Shown: in pieces, positions 35,732 to 45,753 of the stretch
How the letters are laid out: each line of letters starts with the position of its first letter
Position numbering within the stretch: the first letter of the stretch is position 1
NCBI GenBank assembly: GCA_028282905.1
Contig: JANQGW010000183.1
Location: 26,507-90,506, forward strand
Length of the DNA: 64,000 bases
Source of the DNA: Sedimentisphaerales bacterium
Lineage (GTDB): Bacteria; Planctomycetota; Phycisphaerae; Sedimentisphaerales; Anaerohalosphaeraceae
Reading direction: 5' to 3'
Position numbers and translations under genes: made by a program
Notes under the pieces: model-generated
The model's input: only the letters and a program-made list of their open reading frames with translations
Databases searched by the model: none
Told to the model about the DNA's origin: nothing

Positions 35732-38700
35732 TTATCGGACTGTTGAAGTGAACGTATAATTGCCGGAAGTTACTTTGTAAACCGCCCTATCGCTTTCAAA
35801 ACGCACAAATGTAACGCCAGCCGCCTTGGAAGCCGGGATTTTTCCTTCTAAAACCTTCTTTTCATCCGCTGCGGGAACATGGATCGTTGCCTGGGTATTG
35901 GCGGGAATGACAACTTTCAATTCAAACTTGTTGCCTGATAGTATCCAGTCCGATGTAATCGGGCCGCGGATGCTGTTGTAGGTGGTCTGGGCCGTGGTAA
36001 TCTTGCCGCCCAACTGCGGGTTGATGGTAATCTGCTTATAGGCCGGGCCTTCCGAGCGAATACCCGCAATATTTTCAAACATCCACTGGCCGACGGCACC
36101 GAATGAGTAATGAGCAAACGAATTCATGCCGGGGTTGCCAAAACCTTTGTCGGGCGTCCAGCCGTTCCAGCGTTCCCAGATACTGGTGGCGCCGTGCTTG
36201 ATTGGAAAGCCCCAGGACGGGAAGGCATCGTTGTGGAACAGCCGATAAGCTATATCATTACGGTCGATTTTCGCCAATGCCAGCATCAGGTCTTTAGTGC
36301 CGACGAAGCCCGTCGAAAGATGCCAGTTGCGTTCTTTGACTTTCCTGATCAGGTGGTCGGCGGCCTGCTTCATCCGCTCGTCTTCCACCATGTCGTAAGC
36401 AATCGCCATCACATAACTGGTCTGGCTGTCGCTTTCGATTTTTCCATCTTTGTCAACAAAGTTCTTATTAAACGACGCCCTGATCTGTGCCGCAAGTTTT
36501 TCATATTCAGCCGCTTCCTGCTCTTTGCCGAGAATGTGTGCGGTCTTAGCGGTCAGGTCGGTACTGTTGGCAAAATAAACCATGTAAATCACATCTTTGG
36601 AGGTCGGGTCATTAATATCCAGCCAGTCGCCATAACAATGATACTTGGTCGGCGGCAGTAATCCTTCACGGCAGCGATTTTTGCTGAACGCGATAAACTT
36701 CTTCATAGCCGGATAACTTTTTTCGAGAATCTGTTTGTCGCCATAGACTTCGTAAATCGCCCACGGACAGATCGTCCCGGCATCCGCCCAGGCCGGGCCG
36801 CCGTCATCACCGGCAACTTTTTGAGGGGCCACTTTCGGGAACTGGCCATCGGATCGCTGAGCGTCATTAAGATCGACCAGCCACTTGGTGAAAAAGGCCT
36901 GGGTGTCATTGTTCAGACAAGCGGTGCGGATATAGACCTGTGCATCGCCCGTCCAGCCGAGCCGCTCGTCCCGCTGCGGGCAATCAGTCGGAATATCAAT
37001 AAAGTTGCTGCGCTGCGTTTGGCAGATATTGTGATACAACTGATTGGACTGTTTATCGTTACAACGGAAACTGCCCGCAACCGGCGTTGCCGAGGTTACT
37101 TCGATGCCGGTCAATGTTTCCAGCGTCGGCTTATGTGAACAGCCGGTAATTTCGGCATACTGGAAACCATGGAACGTGAAGTTCGGCTCCCAGATTTCGA
37201 TGCCGTCGCCTTTACAGATATAGGTATCGATCACGCGAGCAGCCCGCAGATTCGTCGTATAGACCGAGCCGTCCGGATTCAGACGTTCGGCAAAGCGCAG
37301 GACAATTTTTTCGCCTTTGCGGCCTTTGATTTTCAGCCGCACCCAGCCGGCGAAGTTGGTACCGAAGTCATAGACATAAACACCCCTGGACGATTCATGC
37401 ATCTTTACCGGCTTGATTTCCTGAAAGACCGTCACCGGATCGCCCGGATGCGGTTGAATCTTTGCCTTCACCGAATCGTTGACATCTACGGACTGCCAGC
37501 CGGAGGCATCAAAGCCTGTCGCTGACCAGCCGGGCATTTCCAGCCGAGCATCATACGTTTCGCCCATTAAAAAGTCCGCTTCCAGTGTCGGACCCGTCGA
37601 AGCTTTCCAAGACTTATCCGTCACAACCAGCTCAGAAGTCCCGTCAGCATACTCAACATGAAGCTGAGCTGAAAACCAAGTGCGGTCACTGTAATGATGA
37701 CGGCGTTTGCCAAAGCCGATATAACCCGCATACCAGCCATCGGCGACAATCGCACCGAGTGCGTTGCGGCCCTTGGCCAGCGCATCCGTCACATCATACG
37801 CATGGTAGTAAACCCTTTTATTGTAATCGGTCCAACCCGGCGAAAAGTAGTCATCACCGACAACGCGACCGTTAACCTGAAGTTTACAAATCCCCAGCGC
37901 CGATGCATACAGCATCGCCCGCTTGATGTCTTTTTTCGCTGTAAACCCCTTTCGCAGATAACTTGCCGGCGGCAGCATCAGGACGTCACTCTCCAGATTC
38001 CCCCACGGGCCGTCGCCGAATTTATGTAAAACCTTTACACGCTTCCAATCCCGGTCGTTGTAATCGACCTTCTTCCAACCGTCGTCGGCTTTTTTACTGG
38101 ACACCAAGGCATCCAGCCGAAGTTGTTTTTTCGTCCCGTTATTAAATGTGAGATCGAGGCGGCCGATAATCGCCGCCGGACTGTCGGAGGTATTTGTCGC
38201 CTCAATAGCAAGGACGTTTTGGCCTACTCGAATGCTGTCACTTAAATCGAATGTATAGATTTTTTTCCAGGAATTTGTTTGGGCTTTTTTTACGCCATTC
38301 AGATAGATCACGGATTCATCGTCAACTGTAATCATCAGCTTGCCGTTAATCTTCACATCGGCGGGTACATCAAAGGCTTTTCTGAAATACCACGTGCCTT
38401 TCTTGTCATTGCCATCCGCATCCCAGACCCACCGGTCTGCGACGGTTAACGGACAGGATTCCTGACTGCTATGCTGCGCCTTAAAAGCATCCGTTTTTTT
38501 GGTATCAAAACCAATCCATTTCCCCTGCCACGCATCCAGAACGCCCATGCTCCATTTAGCCGGTTCACTCCAATCCGAAGGTTTACCATCCTTATCCCAC
38601 ACCATCACCTTCCAGTAACACGGCATGTAGGATTTCAGTGCTTTGCCGGCATAGTCAATCCGAGTCGTTTCATCCGAGATAACCTTGTCCGAATCCCACA

Positions 38701-38986
38701 AATCGCCATTCTCTTTCACCAGTTTTTCCGGCGACGTCGCCACCAGCACCCGGTAAGCAGTTTGACACTGGCCACGCTGGTCGGATTCCACAATCCAGCT
38801 CAGCCGCGGCTTAACCGCATCAATCCCATCCGGCGACGACTTATACTCACAGCGAAGATATGTCGCTTCCAAACCATTTGCCGGTTTTGCAGATACCGAT
38901 TGACAGCCAACACCAGTCAACAACGACAAAATCAACACAACACAAGAGATATATTGAAGATTTGTTTTTTTCAGACGTGATTTCAT
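35732..38986 (-). CDS. GH78 alpha-L-rhamnosidase, large form with inserted beta-domain
   Basis: A 1084-residue exported enzyme that removes terminal L-rhamnose. A lipoprotein-like signal (CVVLILSLLTGVGCQS) is followed by an N-terminal Fn3-like rhamnosidase domain (LRCEYKSSPDGID, PRLSWIVESDQRGQCQTAYRVLVA). An inserted jelly-roll carbohydrate-binding-like region follows (about 170-330), then the Bac_rhamnosid_N domain (YASALGICKLQVNGRVVGDDYFSPGW) and the (alpha/alpha)6 catalytic barrel with DCPQRDERLGWTGDAQ, which contains the general-acid glutamate. The C-terminal beta-domain ends NYTFTSTVR. It is the last gene of the rhamnose operon and 11 bp from its paralogue. Confidence 0.93.
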   Translation of the reverse strand: MKSRLKKTNLQYISCVVLILSLLTGVGCQSVSAKPANGLEATYLRCEYKSSPDGIDAVKPRLSWIVESDQRGQCQTAYRVLVATSPEKLVKENGDLWDSDKVISDETTRIDYAGKALKSYMPCYWKVMVWDKDGKPSDWSEPAKWSMGVLDAWQGKWIGFDTKKTDAFKAQHSSQESCPLTVADRWVWDADGNDKKGTWYFRKAFDVPADVKINGKLMITVDDESVIYLNGVKKAQTNSWKKIYTFDLSDSIRVGQNVLAIEATNTSDSPAAIIGRLDLTFNNGTKKQLRLDALVSSKKADDGWKKVDYNDRDWKRVKVLHKFGDGPWGNLESDVLMLPPASYLRKGFTAKKDIKRAMLYASALGICKLQVNGRVVGDDYFSPGWTDYNKRVYYHAYDVTDALAKGRNALGAIVADGWYAGYIGFGKRRHHYSDRTWFSAQLHVEYADGTSELVVTDKSWKASTGPTLEADFLMGETYDARLEMPGWSATGFDASGWQSVDVNDSVKAKIQPHPGDPVTVFQEIKPVKMHESSRGVYVYDFGTNFAGWVRLKIKGRKGEKIVLRFAERLNPDGSVYTTNLRAARVIDTYICKGDGIEIWEPNFTFHGFQYAEITGCSHKPTLETLTGIEVTSATPVAGSFRCNDKQSNQLYHNICQTQRSNFIDIPTDCPQRDERLGWTGDAQVYIRTACLNNDTQAFFTKWLVDLNDAQRSDGQFPKVAPQKVAGDDGGPAWADAGTICPWAIYEVYGDKQILEKSYPAMKKFIAFSKNRCREGLLPPTKYHCYGDWLDINDPTSKDVIYMVYFANSTDLTAKTAHILGKEQEAAEYEKLAAQIRASFNKNFVDKDGKIESDSQTSYVMAIAYDMVEDERMKQAADHLIRKVKERNWHLSTGFVGTKDLMLALAKIDRNDIAYRLFHNDAFPSWGFPIKHGATSIWERWNGWTPDKGFGNPGMNSFAHYSFGAVGQWMFENIAGIRSEGPAYKQITINPQLGGKITTAQTTYNSIRGPITSDWILSGNKFELKVVIPANTQATIHVPAADEKKVLEGKIPASKAAGVTFVRFESDRAVYKVTSGNYTFTSTVR

Positions 38987-38997
38987 TCAATTCCCTT

Positions 38998-41796
38998 TCA
39001 TAAATTCAGCTTGGATTCGAAAATATAAAAACCGGATTCTACGCGGCAGACCGCATAGCCATTTCTTTTTTCAATTATTTTCACTTCAGAAACGTCTTCA
39101 AGAGATCGCCCGGATTCAGTCATTGAACTAACATCATCCATTGGAATATACACTGTTGCAGAAGTGTTGATCGGAATTCGCACCTTCATTGTCAATCGGT
39201 CACCATCACGACGCCACTGGCTGACAATCCGCCCACAGGGAGAATGATAATGGCCCTTGACCCAGTCCAGGCCATCAACAACCGCGGGCTTGATAACAAA
39301 CTTTTTAAAACACTGCGTATCCGGGTCCGGCTGGATACCAGCCAGCGACTTATAAAACCATTCGCTGACTGAACCGAACATCGGATGGTTATGACTGTAG
39401 GTATTATCGGAAAATGCCCAGTGTTCCCAAAGCGTCGTCGCTCCGTTATCGAGCATATGATGCCAGCCGGGAAATCCTTCCGCGGTAACAATCTCATACG
39501 CAATATCGCATCGCTCATATTCAGTCAGCACCCCAAGAACTGCACGTGTTCCAAAAATACCGCAGGTTAGATGCATTCGATCCTGTTTCAGTCGCTGAAT
39601 CAGTTTATCAAACACCTTCCGACAGGCCTGTTCCGGAATCAAATCATAATAGAGCGCCAAAGCCTGCGATGCCTGTGTGCCGTTATAAACCGTTCCATCC
39701 TCCTTAAGGTAGCGAGCACAGAAAGTCTCTTGAATTCGTTCGGTCAACTGTCGGTACCGTTCAGCGTCGGTGTTGTTTTCCAAAATTCCCGCAATCCGTG
39801 AAACAATCACGGCCCCCTGATAAAAGAACGCCGTACCGCTAACCGGGGTCGGCTTGGCCACCAGCGATTCATGATCGCTCAACCCCGTATCCACAATCAA
39901 ATCCGGCTCACGTGCAATCATAAATTCCAGCCATTTTTTTGCAGCGAGGTATTGTTCAGCCAGAAGCCGTTTGTCGCCATAATAACAGTAGAGATCACGC
40001 AGCAGCAGCGGATGTGCAAACGCCCACCCCGGAGGGCCGCTGCCGTCACCGTAGCCGGCATCGGCAATACCAACAAAGGGAGCGGTTTCGGTAAAGGCGC
40101 CGGTCGGTCTGGTCGCGTCGGCAAAATCACGAACGGTTTTACAATAAAATGAATCCATATTGTAATTCAGCATAAACGCTTCTGTGGTTGCAACAATATC
40201 ACCGCCGTAACCGAGTTTTTCTCGATGAGGGCAGTCAGACTGCACACCGAAAAGATTGCTGAGAAATGTCCACTCAGTCATCGTCTGAATCTGATTGAGT
40301 AACTCCGAAGAACATTTGAAACTGCCTACAGGCTCAACATCACAATGCAGCTGAAGTCCTTGGAGCGTATCCGCAGTCGGCTTGGCCGGCAAACCGTGTA
40401 CTTCGACATATCGGAAACCATGATAAGTAAAACGCGGCGTATAAGTCTCTCCGTTCTCACTGCCCTTGAGTATATAGACATTTTTTTGTATGGCCACATC
40501 TGGAGCACCGGGACCACCCACACCTTTTCGTTTAATTTGGCCGGCAGTGGACGTTAAAAGATTCACACGGCCTTTTTTTTGAAGCAGTTCCCCGATCCGC
40601 ATTTCGACTCGCGTTCCGGCAGCGCCGGTTACTTTCAATCGCACCCAACCCGCAAAATTCTGACCAAAATCAAAAACATAGACACCTTTTTCCGGTTCCG
40701 TTATCTTGACCGGGGCAAGTGTCTTTCCGATGCGAATCGGCGGAGCCGATGAAGCCATCAGTGGACCGGGGGCCGTGGTCTCTCTCGCCTGACTCCAACT
40801 CGAATCGTCATAATCAGCGCAGTTCCAGCCCTCTTTTTCCAGCCGAGCATCGTATTCTTCGCCCAGATAAATACTATTCCGCACCAACGGCCCGTCGCTC
40901 CATTTCCAGCTTCGATCGGTGGTGATGACCTGCTGCGTACCGTCCGCATAGGTGATTTCAAGGCGGGCAATCAGAATCGGAGCACCTGAGGGCAGATGGT
41001 GTCGGAAAATTTTACTGCCCCACATGCGCAGCGGCAAAAGATTGAACCAGCCGTTACCCAGCATCACCCCAATGGCATTATCACCTTTTACAAGCTGCTC
41101 ACGAACATCATAAGTACTGTAAAAAATCCGTTTTCGATAATCTGTCCAAAGCGGCTCAAGGACATTCTGCGTCACACGCCGCCCATTAATCCAGGATTCA
41201 AAATAACCGAGACCACTGATATGAAGTGTCGCCGAGTCAATCTCTTTATTCAATGAAAACGTTTTACGAAATAACGGCGCAGGGTCTTTTTCGTAATAGG
41301 CTTCCTCCAATTCCGGCGACGCCTTCCCGCTGTAAATCCACGACGCCTGCCATTGCTCCGGACTCATCAACCCCATCGTCCACATCGCCGGTTTACTCCA
41401 CCCGGAGGACTTTCCGTCTTTTCCCCAAATCTTAACTTTCCAGAAACACCCCATACCGGACTTGAGAGTTTTCCCTGAATACACCACTTGGAAAGTTCGG
41501 TCGCTCTTTACTTTACCGGAATCCCACAAATCCCCCTGACCGGCAGCCAGTTTTTCCCGGCAGGATGCAACCAGCACTCGATAGGCGGTTTGACACTGAC
41601 CACACTGGTCGGATTGTACAATCCAACTCAACCGCGGCTTGTCAACATCTATCCCTTGTGGAAACCGCTGGTATTCACAACGTAGATTAGCGACCTCCAA
41701 AACACTTGAGGGTTTTTCAGGCACCGCCTGACAAGCCATGGTAATTAGCTGTATCAAAATTAATGCAAAATAGAGTATGTTTTTTTGATAATTCAT
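38998..41796 (-). CDS. GH78 alpha-L-rhamnosidase, lipoprotein
   Basis: About 932 residues, starting at the ATG at 41796, which gives a clean lipoprotein signal (ILYFALILIQLITMAC). In-frame starts upstream (41817, 41886) overlap or touch the preceding gene. The N-terminal domain shares LRCEY, PRLSWIVQSDQCGQCQTAYRVLVAS with the 35732 enzyme, but the inserted domain is missing. The catalytic motif is DCPHREKLGYGGD. Expected role: periplasmic or outer-membrane removal of L-rhamnose from oligosaccharides. Confidence 0.92.
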   Translation of the reverse strand: MNYQKNILYFALILIQLITMACQAVPEKPSSVLEVANLRCEYQRFPQGIDVDKPRLSWIVQSDQCGQCQTAYRVLVASCREKLAAGQGDLWDSGKVKSDRTFQVVYSGKTLKSGMGCFWKVKIWGKDGKSSGWSKPAMWTMGLMSPEQWQASWIYSGKASPELEEAYYEKDPAPLFRKTFSLNKEIDSATLHISGLGYFESWINGRRVTQNVLEPLWTDYRKRIFYSTYDVREQLVKGDNAIGVMLGNGWFNLLPLRMWGSKIFRHHLPSGAPILIARLEITYADGTQQVITTDRSWKWSDGPLVRNSIYLGEEYDARLEKEGWNCADYDDSSWSQARETTAPGPLMASSAPPIRIGKTLAPVKITEPEKGVYVFDFGQNFAGWVRLKVTGAAGTRVEMRIGELLQKKGRVNLLTSTAGQIKRKGVGGPGAPDVAIQKNVYILKGSENGETYTPRFTYHGFRYVEVHGLPAKPTADTLQGLQLHCDVEPVGSFKCSSELLNQIQTMTEWTFLSNLFGVQSDCPHREKLGYGGDIVATTEAFMLNYNMDSFYCKTVRDFADATRPTGAFTETAPFVGIADAGYGDGSGPPGWAFAHPLLLRDLYCYYGDKRLLAEQYLAAKKWLEFMIAREPDLIVDTGLSDHESLVAKPTPVSGTAFFYQGAVIVSRIAGILENNTDAERYRQLTERIQETFCARYLKEDGTVYNGTQASQALALYYDLIPEQACRKVFDKLIQRLKQDRMHLTCGIFGTRAVLGVLTEYERCDIAYEIVTAEGFPGWHHMLDNGATTLWEHWAFSDNTYSHNHPMFGSVSEWFYKSLAGIQPDPDTQCFKKFVIKPAVVDGLDWVKGHYHSPCGRIVSQWRRDGDRLTMKVRIPINTSATVYIPMDDVSSMTESGRSLEDVSEVKIIEKRNGYAVCRVESGFYIFESKLNL

Positions 41797-41821
41797 GATT
41801 GTCACTTTTCTTCGCATCGGC

Positions 41822-44158
41822 TTATTTTGAATTAATTTTCCAATGACCGCTTCCGAGGACAAATTTAATCCAATTATCATCTTCACTCAGATATAAGTCC
41901 GAGGCAGCCTTGCCGGATTGATAAATCTTTTTGCCATTGATGTGAATCTGTGACCAATTGGAAGTTTTCGGAATACCGGCAATTGCCCTAGTCCCTTCCG
42001 GCACTTCCAGTTTCATCTCAAAAGTGGTTTCATTCCGGAGTGCTAACTTAATATCGCCGTATTTTGTCGGCACGATGGTTTCAATTTGTTTGAGCGAGGC
42101 CATCTGAGGCAGAACCGCAAACTGTTCAAAGCCCGGCTTTGTCGGTGCCACGCCGGCGATATACTGACTCAAAATCGTCAGCGGCCCACCCGACCAGGCG
42201 TGATTGTAAGTTCCGCCGCCGTAACCTTCCTTGCCAAGCCCCCAGCCTTCCCATAGTGTCGTCAGCGGGCTTTCAATCTGTTTAGCCCAGCGTTTTTTCA
42301 TCCGGTCCAGTGACTGCTGCGGAGCATCCATCATGCACAGCGACTCCAGTACATACTTTTCCATATACGGGCTGGCATTGAAACGCTCTTTGAAAATCTT
42401 CTTGATCGCCGGGTAATACTCCAGCTTCGCCAGACCCGCAATCACCGCCATCGCATTCGCACGGTCATCCGTCTGCCCCTTGTGCCCAGCCGAACGATAA
42501 CGATCACCCTGCCAGAACGCTTTGTTAAAATTCGCTTCAATCGTTTTCATTTTCGCCTGATAGCCGGGGATGTCCGCTTCGTTACCGGTCAGTTTCGCCA
42601 TTTCAACCGCCGCTTTCATCGCCAGATGCACCCAGGCATTCTCAATCACCGGCACGTCCTTGTGACTGCCCCAGTCGGTCCAGTCCCAGTCACCGGTGCG
42701 ATGAATCACCAGTCCGTCATCGCCCAGTTTCCAGAGGCTCAGGTAATCCCGCACATGCGGATACACATCAACCATCGTCTGCTTGTCGCCGCTGTACCAG
42801 TAATATCCCCAGAAACCGTACCATCCGACACTGGCCAGCATCTGCCGGGGCAGTTCCTTACTCCAGGCGCCGTTGCTTTCCTGTGTACCGGGCTTGGCGG
42901 GAATGCCCGCCGGAACCGGTGAGAAAATCACCTTGTCCTCCCGCTGCCAGCGGGCCAGCTCATAAATCCCTTTTTTGGCCAGCAGCGGCCCCTTTTCGGC
43001 ATCAAAGACATAAAACGCCTCGCCGATTTCATTGACCGCATCGCCCCACCACTGCGCGCGTTCGCGGTCTGGACAATCCATATAGTTGTCGCGCATGGTC
43101 ACATACAGCGTGCGTTTGGACTTTTCCCACAGAATATTCAGCACTTCATCATCACATTTGAAGCGGCCGTCGAAATCGGCATTGTAACCGGTTTCGCGAT
43201 ACTTAACGGCAAGCACTTTGACATCTTTGGGAATGGTATATCGCATATCATGCCCGTTCATCCAGCCAAGCAATTCGCATTCCTGAACGCCGTCTTTAGT
43301 GACATATTCAGCACGCACATTTTCAGGGCCGCCGCCTCTGTAGTTGTCGGTCTGGATATTGATGGTCTTTCCCGCGGGAGCCTCAATCTTCAGATACGGT
43401 GTCACCTGGCAGTTGTAGGGCAGTTGACCAATGACAGTTTGGCTGCCGTCATCATTTTTCTTGACTTCCGTCTTGACATAGTTAATTAAGCCGGAGTTCT
43501 TCCACTGCAGGATCGGGCGTTTTTCAAGGCTGCCCCACGGTCCGGCGGGAACACTTCCCAACTCTTCAGCGTTGGCCCAACCAACATCATTAAAGCCGGA
43601 TGTTTGCCAGCCGACCATATCCTTTCGCGCATCAAACCGGATATTCGCTTCAGGCAGACGGTAATTGGGATGCGGCCCGTCGGTACTGCCATAAGCCGGA
43701 TGTACTTTTATTTTCCAGGAAGTATCACTAATCACTGTCTTGTCATCTATGGCGACGTCAAAAATCAGCCCGGCTTTGCCGCTGTCATTGTGAGAAAAAC
43801 CGTTTTTACCCCAGAACCACACCAGCACCGCAATCGTATTACGGCCTTTCTTCAGCGAAGCCGTCAGATCAACTTCGTCATAATAGGTCCCTTGCGGAAT
43901 CGGACCGCGTTTGAGCTGTCCTTCGAAGACTACCATCTCATCATTCACCCACAGCCAATACTTACTGTCACAGGCGATCTTCGCAATCGCTTTTTGAGGT
44001 GTGTTAGTAAGATCGATCTGTTTTCGGAAACAATACCAGCTATTGCGAGCACTTTCCGAAGACGAACCGATCCATTGCGCCTGCCATGTTGAAGCAACGG
44101 CGATGACTTGAGAAAACAGAAAACCTGCAACAAGAATACTTTTCATGATGGGTTTCAT
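41822..44158 (-). CDS. GH78 alpha-L-rhamnosidase, shorter secreted form
   Basis: About 778 residues with a signal peptide (MKSILVAGFLFSQVIAVAS). It lacks the Fn3-like domain of its two neighbours and starts directly with WQAQWIGSS and a lectin-like domain. The catalytic barrel has the divergent motif DCPDRERAQWWGD, and the C-terminal domain contains ILSQYIAGVAPTKPGFEQF. The ATG at 44158 follows AAAGGATTGTC. It lies 45 bp downstream of rhaA. The three rhamnosidases differ enough to suggest different linkage preferences, which is inference. Confidence 0.9.
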   Translation of the reverse strand: MKPIMKSILVAGFLFSQVIAVASTWQAQWIGSSSESARNSWYCFRKQIDLTNTPQKAIAKIACDSKYWLWVNDEMVVFEGQLKRGPIPQGTYYDEVDLTASLKKGRNTIAVLVWFWGKNGFSHNDSGKAGLIFDVAIDDKTVISDTSWKIKVHPAYGSTDGPHPNYRLPEANIRFDARKDMVGWQTSGFNDVGWANAEELGSVPAGPWGSLEKRPILQWKNSGLINYVKTEVKKNDDGSQTVIGQLPYNCQVTPYLKIEAPAGKTINIQTDNYRGGGPENVRAEYVTKDGVQECELLGWMNGHDMRYTIPKDVKVLAVKYRETGYNADFDGRFKCDDEVLNILWEKSKRTLYVTMRDNYMDCPDRERAQWWGDAVNEIGEAFYVFDAEKGPLLAKKGIYELARWQREDKVIFSPVPAGIPAKPGTQESNGAWSKELPRQMLASVGWYGFWGYYWYSGDKQTMVDVYPHVRDYLSLWKLGDDGLVIHRTGDWDWTDWGSHKDVPVIENAWVHLAMKAAVEMAKLTGNEADIPGYQAKMKTIEANFNKAFWQGDRYRSAGHKGQTDDRANAMAVIAGLAKLEYYPAIKKIFKERFNASPYMEKYVLESLCMMDAPQQSLDRMKKRWAKQIESPLTTLWEGWGLGKEGYGGGTYNHAWSGGPLTILSQYIAGVAPTKPGFEQFAVLPQMASLKQIETIVPTKYGDIKLALRNETTFEMKLEVPEGTRAIAGIPKTSNWSQIHINGKKIYQSGKAASDLYLSEDDNWIKFVLGSGHWKINSK

Positions 44159-44203
44159 GACAATCCTTTCGGGAAAATATATACAGCATACTTTATACAC
44201 AAC

Positions 44204-45469
44204 TTATCGCTTTGACAAGACATCCTTTTCATACTGCTTGACATCGTCGAACCAGGTCGCGCCAGTCGGCACGCCCTGCGCCAGACAGTAATAGTCCCAC
44301 ACCGCTGTCCACGGCATGGATTTGAGTTCTTCAAACATCACTAACCGCTGTGTGAAATCCATCTCGAGTTCTACCGCTCGAAGTCTTTCAGTCGGCTCCA
44401 GCATTGCAAACAGCAGAGCCTTCACCATATTGCGAGTTCCGATCACCCAGGCGGCAACACGGTTAATACTGGCGTCAAAGAAATCCAGCCCAATGTGAAT
44501 CTTTTCAAGCTGACCGCTGCGAACCAGCTCCTTGGCAATCTGACAAAGCTCGTCATCAAAACAAACAACGTGGTCACTGTCCCAGCGAACGGGACGGCTG
44601 ACATGCAGCAGCAGTTCCGGGCAAAACATCATCACCGATGAAATTTTCTCGGAGATCATTTCCGTCGGGTGGAAATGTCCCGCATCCAGACACAGCAGCT
44701 TTTGACGTGAGACGGCATAGCCCATATAAAATTCGTGCGAACCAACCGTATAACTTTCGCCGCCGATACCAAACAGCTTGGACTCGACCGCATCCAGATG
44801 CAGCGTCGGATCAATGTCTTCAGCAAAAATTGTGTCCAGTGAATCGGCCAGACGCTGACGCGGCGAAACGCGGTCCACCGGCGTATCTTTATACGAATCC
44901 GGAATCCAGACATTCGTCACCGTAGCAGTACCGAACTGTTTGCCCATTTCAGCGCCAATCTTGCGACAGGCAATCCCATGCTCAATCCAAAAATCGCGAA
45001 TCCCCTTATCCGGGTGGCTGAGCGTAAAGCCGTCGGCCGCTTTGTCATGTGAAAAATAAGTCGGGTTAAAGTCCATACCGTTCAGCTTGCCTTTGCCCCA
45101 GTCGATCCAGCTTTGAAAATGCTCGGGCCGTATTTCATTGCGTTCTACAAACACCCCGCCGTTATCCAGGTAACAGGCGTGAAGATTCAGCCGGTGCGTG
45201 CCGGGAATCAATGACATCGCCTTTTCAATATCGGCCCGAAGCTGGTCAATCGTCCGGGCCTTGCCGGGATAATGGCCAGTCGCCTGAATCCCGCCGGACA
45301 GTTCACTTCCACCGACATGTTCAAAGCCGCCCACATCATCGCCCTGCCAGCAGTGCATTGAAACGGGGACGGTTTTCAGTTTCTCCAGCACCGCATCAGT
45401 ATCCACACCTATCGCGGCATAGCGTTCTTTGGCAACAGCATATATCTGTTCAATCGTTTGATGAACCAT
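44204..45469 (-). CDS. rhaA: L-rhamnose isomerase
   Basis: A 421-residue TIM-barrel isomerase that interconverts L-rhamnose and L-rhamnulose, the family's normal length. Typical stretches are [62 protein letters not shown] and GLDFFDAS. The carboxylate and histidine ligands of the Mn site lie in the last motifs. It sits mid-operon between the small membrane protein and the rhamnosidases. Confidence 0.97.
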   Translation of the reverse strand: MVHQTIEQIYAVAKERYAAIGVDTDAVLEKLKTVPVSMHCWQGDDVGGFEHVGGSELSGGIQATGHYPGKARTIDQLRADIEKAMSLIPGTHRLNLHACYLDNGGVFVERNEIRPEHFQSWIDWGKGKLNGMDFNPTYFSHDKAADGFTLSHPDKGIRDFWIEHGIACRKIGAEMGKQFGTATVTNVWIPDSYKDTPVDRVSPRQRLADSLDTIFAEDIDPTLHLDAVESKLFGIGGESYTVGSHEFYMGYAVSRQKLLCLDAGHFHPTEMISEKISSVMMFCPELLLHVSRPVRWDSDHVVCFDDELCQIAKELVRSGQLEKIHIGLDFFDASINRVAAWVIGTRNMVKALLFAMLEPTERLRAVELEMDFTQRLVMFEELKSMPWTAVWDYYCLAQGVPTGATWFDDVKQYEKDVLSKR

Positions 45470-45560
45470 GAGACTTCTTTCTCCGTATAAAAACGGTTTT
45501 ATTCTTTGTGTTTACAACACTTCGTTCACAAGTCGCTTGGACTTTTCTGCGGCACTCTGC

Positions 45561-45737
45561 CTATTGTTTCTTCGGATTCCACATCCACAGGCTTGCCGAG
45601 ACAAACCAGACTACGGTAGCAACGGTCATCGTCGTCTTCACCGTTTCCAGCGGCATCCGGTTCATCAAAAACAGCACCGACGGCGCCAACAGTAAAACCA
45701 GCGACAGCCATGAAATAACTTGTGCAATTGTTCTCAT
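45561..45737 (-). CDS. 58-residue membrane protein between rhaA and the transporter
   Basis: A very small gene in a different frame from a longer spurious open frame. It begins MRTIAQVISWLSLVLLLAPS and ends SLWMWNPKKQ, with two membrane helices (residues about 5-26 and 36-53) and a short loop. A GGAGTGATAAAAA ribosome-binding site precedes the ATG at 45737. It ends 91 bp before rhaA and starts 16 bp after the transporter stop codon, so it is in the operon. It could be a small subunit or stabiliser of the transporter. No family name is known to me. Confidence 0.7.
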   Translation of the reverse strand: MRTIAQVISWLSLVLLLAPSVLFLMNRMPLETVKTTMTVATVVWFVSASLWMWNPKKQ

Positions 45738-45753
45738 TTTTTATCACTCCTGT

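Noticed and set aside
45526..45747. 73-codon minus-strand frame between rhaA and the transporter
   Set aside because: The overlapping 58-codon frame at 45561-45737 has the better ribosome-binding site and a clear two-helix membrane protein, so the longer frame is spurious.
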